The position numbers and the translations under genes are program-made. Shown here one piece after another: positions 9,759 to 18,725 of a stretch of 64,000 bases of DNA. The stretch's first letter is position 1; every line of letters begins with the position of its first letter. Origin of the DNA: Candidatus Sulfotelmatobacter sp. (GTDB lineage Bacteria; Acidobacteriota; Terriglobia; Terriglobales; Acidobacteriaceae); contig DASYBM010000016.1 in NCBI GenBank assembly GCA_036500765.1, positions 682,001 through 746,000 of the forward strand. Direction: 5' to 3'. A model generated the notes under the pieces. It was given only the letters and a program-made list of their open reading frames with translations, ran no database searches and had not been told where the DNA came from.

Positions 9759-12700
9759 TGTTGTGCCGTCGCCGCCATCTGACGCCAGGCGGCGAACCGC
9801 ACTTTGATCGTCTTAATCTCGTACGGCTTGGTGAGTACGCTAACGGCTCCGTTGTGCATCGACAAATTGCCAATGGACCTTTCCATAAGATCGGTTTCTT
9901 CCGCCGACTCCGCGGCCGAAGGAAGTTGAATTGTAACCTGACCGTCCTTGCCCGCCCACTCGTAGAAGCGCACAACCAGCGCGTTATCGTCCTCTGCTTT
10001 TTTCACGGCGGTGACGATGACGTTATCGGGTTGCGCTTGCACGAACGAATGCTCGGCGGGAAGTGTTCCCTCATGTTTTGCGAATGGCAGCGAAAGTAAC
10101 TTGTAATTCAGTTCGTAGCCGCGGCGAATCGTAAGCGCCTCTTTCCAGCCGCCGCCGTGGGGAAAAAGTGAGTACGTGAACTCATGATGGCCTTCATCGG
10201 CGTGTGGATCGGGCCACTCCGGCGACCGCAGCAGCGAAAGCCGCAGCACATTTCCTTTGGCATCGTATCCATATTTGCAGTCGTTGAGCAGGCTGAATCC
10301 GTGTTTGGAGTCTGAGATGTCGGCCCAGCGCTGCGCTGGAACCTCAAATTGCGCCATCTCCGCGGGAGTATTCCGCGTAGTCGGTCGCTCCACCGAGCCG
10401 AAGGGGATTTCGAATGCCGCTCTGTCGTTGTGTGCACTGAGCGGGAACGCGACTTTCAGCAAAATATGTTTCTCATGCCATTCAGTCGTCGTTTTCACAT
10501 CGACGCGATCGACGCCCGCGTAGAGAGTTATATCGCGTACGAAAGTTGAGTTCTGAAAATGATTCTTGACCTGGATCACAGCCCGCAGCGGTCCGCTTTC
10601 TGTCAGCTTCACTTCATCCGGCTTATCCAAATCCCAATGTTGCTTCTCAAAATCAGCGTCGATGTTCCAGGCATCCCACGCCTTCGGCTTGTCGACGAAA
10701 GTCTGCAACAGATTGCCGCAGATTGAAGTCGTGGGTCCGCCGCTATCGGTTTCTGCGGGGGCAAGGGATTCGGTGCCGCTGCGCTTATCGAACAGGCTGG
10801 TCATGCAACCGGTTTGCGGATCGATCTTCACGCGAAGAAATTCGTTCTCCAATGAGTCGGCGGAAGCCTTCAGCATCGAGTGGACGGCGGGCGCGTCCGG
10901 CGCCGCGCGCACAAAATAGGTGCGATAGCCCAGCGACGGCACGGTCGCGAGCAATAAAAGGCGGGCACGATGCGTGTCTCCGTCGATAGATAAAAGTTGC
11001 GATTCCGCCGGTTTCCCCGTGGAATCGACGACTTCAACCTGGCGCATTGGAGCCGGTAGTTGCACCTCGATCTCGGCTACTTCGGTCCGCGGCCACGACA
11101 GCGGATTGAAGATCAGCACCGGGACTCCATCGCCTTGAGAATTCGTATTGACGTTCGCCGCGATCTCGCGCAGCGATCCCATAGTGACGTCGTTCGCGGC
11201 ACGATCCACATCTTCCAGGTTGCGCTTCGCATCCAGATAATTCACCGCAATTCCCGAGCCCGGCATAATGTCGTGGAAGTGATCGAACAGCAGATTCTTC
11301 CACGTCAACTCCATTCCATCCTGCGGATAGGCTCGCCCGAAAAGCGAGGCCAGCGATGCGAATTTCTCAGCGTTCAGAACATTTTCCTCGGCTCGCCGAA
11401 TTCGGCGCTTGGTTTCCGCCTGCGTCGTGAACACTCCGCGGTGATAGGCGAAATAAAGTTCGCCATCCCAGGTGGGAACCTGCATGTTAGGAAGTTTCTT
11501 CTCCATGTCGCTGAAAAAATCGCGCGCGAAGCTGAACTCAAGTTTCGGATACACCGCATCTGGAGCGCGCAACCGGTCGGCATTGTCGAGCATAATGCGA
11601 GTGGGGCCGCCGCCATGGTCGCCGACGCCGTACAGGTGCATCATCTCGGGGTCGCGAGGGATGCTCTTGCCATAAATTGAAGGCATCCAGATCGAGACAT
11701 CTTTGGCCAGCGGCTCGGCATCGATTCCGCCGGCGTAATCATGCGGAAAATAAGTGAGCAGGCGGCTGCCGTCCGGCGCTTGCCACCAGAAGAACTTGTA
11801 TGGGAACGTCGTGTATTCGTGCGCCCATAACAATTTCTGAGTGACGAAATAATCCATGCCCGACTTCTTGTAAATCTGCGGCAGTTGCCAGTTGTAACCG
11901 AACGAATCCGGATTCCATCCGATCTTCACATCCACGCCGAAATTCTTCTGAAAATATCCCTTCCCCACCAGAATCTGACGCACCAACGATTCGCCGTCCG
12001 GCATATTCAAGTCGGGCTCGACCCACATGCCGCCGATGACCTCCCACCGGCCTTCCTTCACGCGCTGCTCGATCTGCCGGAACAGATCGGGATATTTCTC
12101 CTGCATCCATTCATACGCGCGCGCCGATGACATCGTGAACTTGAAGTCTGGGTACTCGCGCATCAGGTCGAGCACGCTCTGAAATGTATTGCGCACAACT
12201 TCGACCGTCTCGGTCCACGGCCAGAGCCATGCCATGTCGATGTGCGAATTGCCGACGATGCGAATGTTGAACTGCTGCAGAAACGGCTTCAGCGCTTGCA
12301 GTTTAGATTGTGCTGCCCTGAGCGAAGCATCGAAGCCGGCTTGGTCTCCGCGATCGAGCGGCGAGAAATTAACGGCCTTCAGCGCTGCGTCAAGCTCCCG
12401 TTCACGTTCGGCCTTGCCTTCCTCGTAAGCTGCAATGATGGGACGAGCCGAAAGAATTTCACTGCGCAAGAATGCGGGATCTGGCCGGGTATATGGCGGT
12501 TCGATGGTCAATTCGCTATGAACGAATTCCGATTGCGCGTTATCGTCCGCTACCACGCGCGCCGCGACAAGAAATTTCTGGCCCGGCTGTGCATCCTCGG
12601 TCAGCAGCATGGGCAGAATATCGTCGTCACTGCCACGATAAAGAATCGCGCCATTCGAAAAGACGGTAATCTTCAAACCCTGCGGACTGCCAAAACGCAA

Positions 12701-13057
12701 ATCGATCGACACCCGCGACCCCTTTGTGGAGTAGCCATTGATCTTGTCGGGAATTTGAATCCAGCGGCGGAAGACGCGGCTTCCGGCCCAATGCTCTTCA
12801 TTCGGATGTTGTCCTCCCGGCCCCGAAACATTCTTCACCGTGAACTTGCTCCAGGCGAAATCATCCAGGCCCGGGTCCTCCGGATGGGGAACGTCGCCGT
12901 GATAGCGCCATTCGATTTCACCCTGGCGCGTGAGCGCTCCTAACCGGTCGAGAGTCGCCTTATAGGGATCGGCCGAGGCCGTCTGCGAGAGGGCAAAAAC
13001 TGTCTGGAACAAGATCGCAACCGCAAAGAAAAAGAGGAAGGCGAAGGAACGCTTCAT
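9755..13057 (-). CDS. Secreted alpha-mannosidase, GH38
   Basis: The start is ATG 13057 (1100 residues), chosen over an ATG 51 bases upstream because AAAGG precedes it and a signal peptide follows at once (SFAFLFFFAVAILFQTVFALS). The GH38 catalytic region is clear: NSHIDMAWLWPW near residue 272 with the zinc-binding His/Asp, and WNPDSFGYNWQLP near 384 with the nucleophile Asp. Central three-helix and C-terminal beta-sandwich domains follow. It should remove alpha-mannosyl residues from glycans outside the cytoplasm. The stop overlaps the ROK kinase start. The gene is transcribed divergently from the sulfur operon, with about 230 bases before the leader peptide. Confidence 0.92.
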   Translation of the reverse strand: MKRSFAFLFFFAVAILFQTVFALSQTASADPYKATLDRLGALTRQGEIEWRYHGDVPHPEDPGLDDFAWSKFTVKNVSGPGGQHPNEEHWAGSRVFRRWIQIPDKINGYSTKGSRVSIDLRFGSPQGLKITVFSNGAILYRGSDDDILPMLLTEDAQPGQKFLVAARVVADDNAQSEFVHSELTIEPPYTRPDPAFLRSEILSARPIIAAYEEGKAERERELDAALKAVNFSPLDRGDQAGFDASLRAAQSKLQALKPFLQQFNIRIVGNSHIDMAWLWPWTETVEVVRNTFQSVLDLMREYPDFKFTMSSARAYEWMQEKYPDLFRQIEQRVKEGRWEVIGGMWVEPDLNMPDGESLVRQILVGKGYFQKNFGVDVKIGWNPDSFGYNWQLPQIYKKSGMDYFVTQKLLWAHEYTTFPYKFFWWQAPDGSRLLTYFPHDYAGGIDAEPLAKDVSIWMPSIYGKSIPRDPEMMHLYGVGDHGGGPTRIMLDNADRLRAPDAVYPKLEFSFARDFFSDMEKKLPNMQVPTWDGELYFAYHRGVFTTQAETKRRIRRAEENVLNAEKFASLASLFGRAYPQDGMELTWKNLLFDHFHDIMPGSGIAVNYLDAKRNLEDVDRAANDVTMGSLREIAANVNTNSQGDGVPVLIFNPLSWPRTEVAEIEVQLPAPMRQVEVVDSTGKPAESQLLSIDGDTHRARLLLLATVPSLGYRTYFVRAAPDAPAVHSMLKASADSLENEFLRVKIDPQTGCMTSLFDKRSGTESLAPAETDSGGPTTSICGNLLQTFVDKPKAWDAWNIDADFEKQHWDLDKPDEVKLTESGPLRAVIQVKNHFQNSTFVRDITLYAGVDRVDVKTTTEWHEKHILLKVAFPLSAHNDRAAFEIPFGSVERPTTRNTPAEMAQFEVPAQRWADISDSKHGFSLLNDCKYGYDAKGNVLRLSLLRSPEWPDPHADEGHHEFTYSLFPHGGGWKEALTIRRGYELNYKLLSLPFAKHEGTLPAEHSFVQAQPDNVIVTAVKKAEDDNALVVRFYEWAGKDGQVTIQLPSAAESAEETDLMERSIGNLSMHNGAVSVLTKPYEIKTIKVRFAAWRQMAATAQQ

Positions 13058-13232
13058 CGAAATGCCTTTCATTGGAGTTCGCAACTGCTGCGAAGCGAAG
13101 ATTATCACTCAGCAGTTGTTATAAATGCTAAGTCGCTGATTCTACAGCCAAGTTGAGGCGCTCGTGCGGCGCGCGCGAAAATTTATGATTCTTTCTATCG
13201 GAATTATGAATCGAAGTTGTTACGTAAGATTG

Positions 13233-13262
13233 TTGACCAGCGTGAGCCGTTCAAACTAGAAT
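13233..13262 (+). promoter_or_regulatory. Candidate sigma-70 promoter of the sulfur operon
   Basis: TTGACC (13233-13238) and TAGAAT (13257-13262) are separated by 18 bases, a good match to -35 and -10 boxes. Transcription would start near 13269, about 17 bases before the leader-peptide ATG. Inferred from sequence only. Confidence 0.5.
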
Positions 13263-13285
13263 TCAAGCTGCAAGGTCAGAGATAT

Positions 13286-13378
13286 ATGTCAGCGTCCCCA
13301 AATCTTCGCGCCATGTGCATGTGTAGCTGTTGTTGTTGTGCATGCGTGTGCGCTGGCGCGGGAGGGCTGCTGACCTAA
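13286..13378 (+). CDS. Poly-cysteine leader peptide of sulfate-assimilation operon
   Basis: This 30-codon open reading frame encodes a peptide with eight Cys between residues 11 and 22 (core CMCSCCCCACVC), then a Gly/Ala/Leu tail and TAA. A weak AGAG lies 4 bases upstream of the ATG. It is followed at once by an intrinsic terminator and then by sulfite reductase, siroheme and APS reductase genes. This is the layout of a translational attenuator: with scarce Cys-tRNA the ribosome stalls in the Cys run; with ample Cys it reaches the stop. GGCG and GGG at 13355-13362 can pair with CGCC and CCC of the terminator 5' arm, giving a possible antiterminator. Poly-Cys leader peptides that control sulfur genes are known in mycobacteria; the mechanism here is inference. 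Confidence 0.75.
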   Translation: MSASPNLRAMCMCSCCCCACVCAGAGGLLT

Positions 13379-13407
13379 GAAGTTTTTCTTAACTCAAGCA
13401 CTCATAC

Positions 13408-13446
13408 ACCCATCGCCAAAAAACCTGGCGGTGGGTTTTTTATTTT
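13408..13446 (+). terminator. Intrinsic terminator in leader (attenuator)
   Basis: The arms ACCCATCGCCA and TGGCGGTGGGT form an 11-bp stem with one G-U pair and a seven-base loop, followed by TTTTTTATTTT. It stands 29 bases after the leader-peptide stop and 26 bases before the sulfite reductase ATG, so it would block expression of the operon unless prevented. A smaller hairpin TAAGAA/TTCTTA (about 13376-13391) precedes it. Confidence 0.88.
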
Positions 13447-13472
13447 GCTTTGAACTCTTGGACACAACTCTT

Positions 13473-15191
13473 ATGACACAAACTGCGAAGGAAACCACAG
13501 CCCAGCGAGTTGAGCGCCTGAAGCGCGCCGCCAACCCATGGGACGGATTGGAAGAAATCCGCCGCTTCGCGCGCGACGGATTCGATTCCATCCCTCCGGA
13601 ATGGATCGGAACCTATTTCCGCTGGTGGGGAGTCTACACCCAGGGCGATGGCGCTGGAGTAACCGGCGGCCAGGGCGGCGTGGGTAAGGCGCTGCAACGC
13701 TTCATGGTGCGCATCCGGATTCCCAACGGCATCATGACTTCCCGCCAACTGCGCGCCATCGCCAATCTCACCCGCCGCCATGCCAACGGCATCGCCGACC
13801 TGACCGTACGCCAGAACATTCAACTGCACTGGGTCACGATCGAATCGCTGCCGGAGGTGCTCGACGGCCTCGCGCAGGTTGGACTCAACACCACCGGCGC
13901 TTGCGGCGATGTGGTCCGCAACGTCACCGGCTGCCCCGTCGCCGGCGTAGACGCCGACGAACTCGTCGACGCATCGCCTCTGGTCCTGGAGACATCGCAC
14001 CTTCTGGCGGGCAATGCCGATTTCTACAATCTGCCCCGCAAGTTCAAGATTTCGATCACGGGCTGCCGCGTGTGGTGCCCGTATCCGGAGATCAACGACA
14101 TCGGACTGACCGCGATCACACGCACGGTTGGCGGAAAGCCAGAGATTGGATTCTCTCTCCGCGTCGCTGGCGGACTTTCGACGGAACCGTATCTCGGCGC
14201 GCGGCTGAATGCATTCGTGCGCTGGAACCAGGTGCTGCCGGTCGTCAAGGGCATCGCAGAATTGTTCCGCGATTCCGACGTGTTGCGCGAGCACCGCGAA
14301 CGCGCACGCTTGAAATTTCTCTTCCTGCGCCATGGCTGGACCGCCGACCGCTTCCTCGACGAACTGCACCAGCGCATCGGATTCCAACTTGATCCCGCCG
14401 TTGAAGAGCATCCGCCCGATGATGTGTATCGCGACCATGTCGGAATTCATGCGCAGAAGCAGTCCGGTCTAGCGTATGTGGGAGCCGTGGCCTTGCGCGG
14501 ACGCATCACCGCCGATCAGATGCAGGCCGCAGCCGACCTTGCCGAGCGCTATGCCGATGGCGAATTGCGGGCCACCAACATGCAGAACCTGCTGGTCGTA
14601 AACGTGCCCATCATCAACGCCGACGAACTGGCCAAAGAATTCGATGAGATTGGATTGAAGGTCGGTGGCTCCCCATTCTGGCGGGGAACAGTGGCGTGCA
14701 GCGGCACAGAGTTTTGCAAACTTGCCATCACGGAAACCAAGCAGTTTTCCCGCTGGCTAGTGGAAGAAATGGAAGAGCGGCTTCCCGGTTTCGATCAGCA
14801 CCTGAAGCTGCACGTGACGGGATGTCCCAACAGTTGCGGACAGCATTGGATCGCCGACATCGGCATTGAAGGCAAGAAGATCAAAGTTAATGGCGACATG
14901 GTCGATGCCTATTACTTCTGCGTAGGCGGCGCGCTCGGATTCCATCAGGCGACCGCGCGGCCCGTCGGATATCGTTGCCCGGCGACTGAAGTTCCCGACG
15001 CGCTCGAACGACTGTTGGGCCGATACCTGGCGCAGCGCGAACCGGGAGAAAATCTACGCCGCTTTTTTGTTCGACACACCGATGCGCAACTGCGTGAGTT
15101 TCTTGCGGGCGAGGTTGTGGCCGCAGTGGCCCGCGACTTGCCAGAGCCAACTCGCGGCTTGGCGCAGTCTGCCGGAGGAATCGGTGATTAA
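13473..15191 (+). CDS. Ferredoxin-type sulfite (nitrite) reductase
   Basis: The 572-residue protein starts at ATG 13473; a GTG further upstream lies inside the terminator and is rejected. It has the doubled NIR_SIR ferredoxin-like and 4Fe-4S domains of the NirA/Sir family. The siroheme/[4Fe-4S] cysteines are seen as CSGTEFC near residue 409 and GCPNSC near 451-455; positively charged siroheme contacts such as RQNIQLHW and TGCRVWCP are also present. The family reduces sulfite to sulfide or nitrite to ammonia. Operon partners (siroheme genes, APS reductase) and the Cys leader argue for sulfite. The next gene starts inside its last codons. Confidence 0.9.
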   Translation: MTQTAKETTAQRVERLKRAANPWDGLEEIRRFARDGFDSIPPEWIGTYFRWWGVYTQGDGAGVTGGQGGVGKALQRFMVRIRIPNGIMTSRQLRAIANLTRRHANGIADLTVRQNIQLHWVTIESLPEVLDGLAQVGLNTTGACGDVVRNVTGCPVAGVDADELVDASPLVLETSHLLAGNADFYNLPRKFKISITGCRVWCPYPEINDIGLTAITRTVGGKPEIGFSLRVAGGLSTEPYLGARLNAFVRWNQVLPVVKGIAELFRDSDVLREHRERARLKFLFLRHGWTADRFLDELHQRIGFQLDPAVEEHPPDDVYRDHVGIHAQKQSGLAYVGAVALRGRITADQMQAAADLAERYADGELRATNMQNLLVVNVPIINADELAKEFDEIGLKVGGSPFWRGTVACSGTEFCKLAITETKQFSRWLVEEMEERLPGFDQHLKLHVTGCPNSCGQHWIADIGIEGKKIKVNGDMVDAYYFCVGGALGFHQATARPVGYRCPATEVPDALERLLGRYLAQREPGENLRRFFVRHTDAQLREFLAGEVVAAVARDLPEPTRGLAQSAGGIGD

Positions 15192-15804
15192 CTTGTTCCC
15201 CATGTTTCTGAAGCTGGAGGGCAGGCAATGCCTTGTCGTGGGCGCCGGAAAAGTTGGCGAACCCAAGATCGGCGGCTTGCTCGACACCGGAGCGCGCATC
15301 CGCGTGGTCGCTCTCGATGCTACTCCTGCGGTCCGCGAATGGGCGCGCGCGGGATTGCTCGATCTCGAATTGCGCGCCTTTTCGACCGACGACTTGTCGG
15401 GCGTCTTTATGGCCATCGTGGCCACGAATGCGCGCAGCTTGAACGAGTTCGTATATCGCGAAGCGCAGCGGCGCGGCGTGCTTTGCAACGTGGTCGACGT
15501 TCCCGATCTCTGCGACTTCTTCTATCCCGCGGTCGTGCGCCGTGGCGATTTGCAGATCGCAGTTTCAACCGCAGGGCAAAGTCCTTCGCTGGCGCAGAAG
15601 ATTCGCCAGCAGCTTGAAAAACAATTTGGCCCCGGATATGCCGCGTGGGTAGCGGACCTTGGTGAAACTCGAAAGCTCATCCTGGCCAGCGATCTCGACA
15701 AAGGACGCAAGCTCCATCTTTTACATTCGCTGGCCAGCAGGGAAGCGCTGGAAGCGGCGCTGGCCGAGACCCCGGAACTCGCTGCCAAGGGGGAGGGCGC
15801 ATGA
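15184..15804 (+). CDS. Siroheme synthase N-domain: precorrin-2 dehydrogenase / sirohydrochlorin ferrochelatase
   Basis: The start is GTG 15184, with a perfect GGAGG five bases upstream, overlapping the end of the sulfite reductase gene; 206 residues. The N-terminus LFPMFLKLEGRQCLVVGAGKV is the Rossmann NAD-binding segment of the Met8/CysG-N family, which oxidises precorrin-2 and inserts iron to give siroheme. The central segment VSTAGQSPSLAQKIRQQLE is the conserved siroheme synthase dimerisation region. It would supply the siroheme for the upstream reductase. The stop overlaps the next start (ATGA). Confidence 0.92.
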   Translation: MINLFPMFLKLEGRQCLVVGAGKVGEPKIGGLLDTGARIRVVALDATPAVREWARAGLLDLELRAFSTDDLSGVFMAIVATNARSLNEFVYREAQRRGVLCNVVDVPDLCDFFYPAVVRRGDLQIAVSTAGQSPSLAQKIRQQLEKQFGPGYAAWVADLGETRKLILASDLDKGRKLHLLHSLASREALEAALAETPELAAKGEGA

Positions 15805-16637
15805 AAGGAAAAGTCTATCTCGTTGGCGCCGGGCCAGGCGATCCGGAGTTACTCACAGTAAAGGCGCTGCGTGTGCTGCAAACAGCCGATGCCGTGTTGC
15901 ACGATGATTTGGTCGCGCCGGAAGTCTTGAAACTCATCCCGGCAAGGGCGCAAAAGCGTAACGTCGGCAAGCGCTGCGGGAAGAAGAAAATTCAGCAAGA
16001 GGAAATTAACTTTCTGATGATCGCGCTCGCGGATTCGGGTCTGCGCGTAGTGCGGTTAAAAAGCGGAGATCCGTTGATCTTCGGCCGAGCGGGAGAAGAA
16101 ATGGAAGCGCTCCGAAGAGCCAACATTGCGTTCGAAGTTGTACCCGGAGTTAGCTCCGCCATGGGTGCGGCGGCCGTGGCGGAGATTCCGTTGACTCATC
16201 GACGCGCATCTTCCGCGCTGGTGTTTCTTACGGCACATCAAGCGCCGGGAAGTGAAGCCGCAAACTGGGACAAGTTAGCGAGCAGTGGCGCAACGCTCGT
16301 CATTTACATGCCCGGACAGAATTACGCCGAGATCGCCGCGAGGCTGAAAGCATCCGGTTTGGCGCCGGAAACCCCATGTGTGATTATTTCGCGCGCGACC
16401 ACGCCACAGCAGCGCGCGCACCGTTCCACGATCGCCGAGTTGCACCGGCCGCCGAAGCTCGCCGCTCCAACGTTGCTGGTAGTTGGAGAAGTCGTGCGCT
16501 GGGCCGATCCAGAAGTCATGGGCCCGCGATTCGCTATATCGGCTATTTCCGCGGGTGAAAGCAATCCGCTGCCCGCCGCGGTTTTCACCGAAGTTTCGTC
16601 AGCGGGATTCAGAACAAATGAGGAGCCAGGGGCGTGA
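15801..16637 (+). CDS. cobA: Uroporphyrinogen-III C-methyltransferase
   Basis: The 278-residue SAM-dependent enzyme makes precorrin-2 from uroporphyrinogen III by methylation at C2 and C7. Motifs are typical of the SUMT/CobA family: VYLVGAGPGDPELLT at the N-terminus, LKSGDPLIFGRAGEE, VVPGVSSAMGAAA and ATLVIYMPGQ. Together with the preceding gene it makes siroheme; in enterobacteria the two are fused as CysG, here they are separate with ATGA overlap. About 35 residues at the C-terminus, after VGEVVRWADPE, appear to be an unstructured extension. The stop overlaps the GTG start of the APS reductase gene. Confidence 0.93.
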   Translation: MKGKVYLVGAGPGDPELLTVKALRVLQTADAVLHDDLVAPEVLKLIPARAQKRNVGKRCGKKKIQQEEINFLMIALADSGLRVVRLKSGDPLIFGRAGEEMEALRRANIAFEVVPGVSSAMGAAAVAEIPLTHRRASSALVFLTAHQAPGSEAANWDKLASSGATLVIYMPGQNYAEIAARLKASGLAPETPCVIISRATTPQQRAHRSTIAELHRPPKLAAPTLLVVGEVVRWADPEVMGPRFAISAISAGESNPLPAAVFTEVSSAGFRTNEEPGA

Positions 16638-17389
16638 AGACCATCGAGGGCGATATTCAAAAGCAGATCGGAGATGTGCAGCATGCAGCGGAAAGCTGGA
16701 CTCCGCAGCGCGCGTTAGCCTGGGCATTCGAGACTTTCGGGAACAACGTTGCCATTTCTTCGGCATTTGGCGCCGAGGGAATGGTCCTGATCGATATGGC
16801 CTCGCGCGTCCGCAAAGAGTTTCGCCTGTTCACCATCGACACCGAATTTCTCTTCCCCGAAACCTACAACCTGATCGATCGGATCGAAGAAAAATACGGC
16901 ATCGCGGTCGAGAAAGTGTATTCCGAGCTTTCACCCGAAGAGCAGGAGCGCACGCACGGCGAAGCGCTCTGGAAGCGTGATCCGGACCTGTGCTGCGGCT
17001 TGCGCAAAGTAGAGCCGCTGCGCCGCAAACTCGGAGAGTTGAGCGCCTGGATTACCAGCATTCGCCGCGACCAAACCTCAGTCCGCTCCGCCGCACGCCG
17101 AGTGGAACGGGACGCCAAGTTCGGCCTGGTGAAGATCAATCCCCTGGTCGATTGGACATCCAAGCAAGTGTGGCGCTACATCCACGATCATGATGTTCCC
17201 TACAACACGCTTCACAATCAGGACTACCCCAGCATCGGCTGCACGCATTGCACTCGCGCGGTTCGCCCAGGAGAAGATCCCCGCGCCGGCCGCTGGCCCG
17301 GATTCGCCAAAACCGAATGCGGCCTGCACCTCATCGAGCCGCTACCTCCAGCATCTGAAGCGGCGAAAATCGCCAAGGTGGGGAATTGA
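16634..17389 (+). CDS. cysH: Adenylylsulfate (APS) reductase
   Basis: The 251-residue protein starts at GTG 16634, overlapping the previous stop (GTGA). It is a PAPS_reduct-type alpha hydrolase with ISSAFGAEGMVLIDM (P-loop-like) and TIDTEFLFPETY. The CC pair in LCCGLRK near residue 120 and CTHC near 203 form the CC...CxxC cysteine set that binds a [4Fe-4S] cluster, which marks APS rather than PAPS reductases. The C-terminal KTECGLHL holds the catalytic Cys that forms the thiosulfonate intermediate. It gives sulfite for the upstream sulfite reductase. No ATP sulfurylase gene lies in the operon. Confidence 0.93.
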   Translation: MKTIEGDIQKQIGDVQHAAESWTPQRALAWAFETFGNNVAISSAFGAEGMVLIDMASRVRKEFRLFTIDTEFLFPETYNLIDRIEEKYGIAVEKVYSELSPEEQERTHGEALWKRDPDLCCGLRKVEPLRRKLGELSAWITSIRRDQTSVRSAARRVERDAKFGLVKINPLVDWTSKQVWRYIHDHDVPYNTLHNQDYPSIGCTHCTRAVRPGEDPRAGRWPGFAKTECGLHLIEPLPPASEAAKIAKVGN

Positions 17390-17401
17390 GAACTAGATCG
17401 A

Positions 17402-17423
17402 CTTTGCGTCCTTAGCGGCTAGA
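17402..17423. repeat. Dispersed intergenic motif CTTNGYGNCCTTNGYGG, copy 1
   Basis: In the 133-base convergent gap after cysH, the text CTTTGCGTCCTTAGCGG belongs to a short degenerate family seen at four other intergenic places in this window (24869, 32793, 38160, and 53277 on the opposite strand). The role is unknown. Confidence 0.45.
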
Positions 17424-17522
17424 GGAACGACGATTCTTCTAAAGGCTACTCGCGGCGCCTCGCGCAGGGAAATTAAAAATTCCGATTGCCTGTAACCAAT
17501 CGTTAACCTTTAATCTTCCGAC

Positions 17523-18425
17523 CTAATCTTCCGCCTTCTTCATCTGCGTGGCGAACTGCCGCAGCAGCGCGACAAACGCCGTCGACGCCACGGAAAGGGT
17601 GCGGTCGCGGCGATAGGCGAGCCCAAGCTCACGGTACAGCACCGCGTCTTCAATCTCGATCAGTTTGACCCGCCCGGAGTCGACCTCATCGCGCGCGAAT
17701 GACGCGCTGATCAGCGACACGCCCAAATCCGCCGCCACAAAGCTCTTGATCATCCCAATGCTGGGCAACTCCATCCGAACCTGAAGGTCGGCGGAATGGG
17801 GGCGGAACAGTTTATCGAGCAGCCTGCGCGTGTGCCCGGTCTTCGGAAACAGCAGTGGATGCTTGACGATCTCGCTCACCGGTACCACCTTGAACCTAGC
17901 CAGCGGATTCTTGGGACTCACCATCAGCATCAGCTTGTCGCGGAAAATAGGCTGAATCTTCAGGCTCGGCGACTGGATCGGCAGCGTCAAAATCCCCACT
18001 TCCACCTGCCCGTTTTCCAGTTTCTCCACGATCTTGTAAGTGAAATTGCGGTAGATGCTGATCTGCACTGGAGGATAGCGCCGGCAATATTCTCCGAACA
18101 CTTCCGGCAGAACGTATAAACAAGTTGCTTCGTTCGCCCCCACACGCAAGGTGCCGCGCGGCGTGCCGCTATGGTCCGCAACCGCCGTCAACGACTCATC
18201 GCGCAGGCTCTTCAGTCGCTCGGCGTATTCAAAAAACACCTGCCCCGCCGGCGTGAGCTTCACCGTCTTGCCCGAGCGGTCGAGCAGGCGGTCGCCATAT
18301 TCCTGCTCCAGTTGCCGGATTTGCGCGCTAACCGCTGACTGGGAGCGGAAAACCTTCTCTCCAGCGCGGGAAAAGCTGCCTTGCCGGGCCACTTCCAGGA
18401 ACGTAATGAGTTGATCGAAGTCCAT
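17523..18425 (-). CDS. LysR-family transcriptional regulator
   Basis: The start is ATG 18425 (300 residues, the usual LysR length); an in-frame start 18 codons upstream only adds a non-conserved tail. The winged helix-turn-helix is clear in residues 1-60 (LITFLEVARQGSFSRAGEKV, then SQSAVSAQIRQLEQ), followed by a two-lobed effector-binding domain. It is convergent with the APS reductase gene and divergent from gltB. By position it may control either sulfur assimilation, as CysB/CysL-type regulators do, or glutamate synthase, as GltC does; the sequence alone does not decide. Confidence 0.9.
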   Translation of the reverse strand: MDFDQLITFLEVARQGSFSRAGEKVFRSQSAVSAQIRQLEQEYGDRLLDRSGKTVKLTPAGQVFFEYAERLKSLRDESLTAVADHSGTPRGTLRVGANEATCLYVLPEVFGEYCRRYPPVQISIYRNFTYKIVEKLENGQVEVGILTLPIQSPSLKIQPIFRDKLMLMVSPKNPLARFKVVPVSEIVKHPLLFPKTGHTRRLLDKLFRPHSADLQVRMELPSIGMIKSFVAADLGVSLISASFARDEVDSGRVKLIEIEDAVLYRELGLAYRRDRTLSVASTAFVALLRQFATQMKKAED

Positions 18426-18725
18426 TGTGTTTGAGCGAAATAGTTGACCGGAATTATAGCGGAGCAGTCGCAATTCCAAGGTTAATAACTGGGAAACACT
18501 CAGCGGGCAGCCGCTCTGAATTTTGCATGGCTTGTATCGAAATTCTGTATTGTACTTTGCCTACCCGCAGGCACCAAAATACGAACGGCTGTTCCTGAGC
18601 AGAGGTGTGTGACCCCGCCTCGCGCTTGCAAGCCACGCCAAAAACAAAGAGCAAAGAACAAAGAACGCAAGTACAAGTGATTTGCCACGAAATTCAGCTC
18701 GACAAACGGAGTCCCCGTAGACTCG
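18426..18725. other. Divergent intergenic region lysR/gltB
   Basis: This 300-base region has no convincing gene. It should contain the promoters of both divergent genes, although I could not pick clear boxes. A 7-bp tandem repeat (ACAAAGA, GCAAAGA, ACAAAGA) lies at 18644-18664. No Shine-Dalgarno sequence stands close to the gltB ATG. Confidence 0.4.

Noticed and set aside
13431..13473. Upstream GTG start for the sulfite reductase
   Set aside because: The GTG is inside the terminator stem and the added residues are not part of the family.
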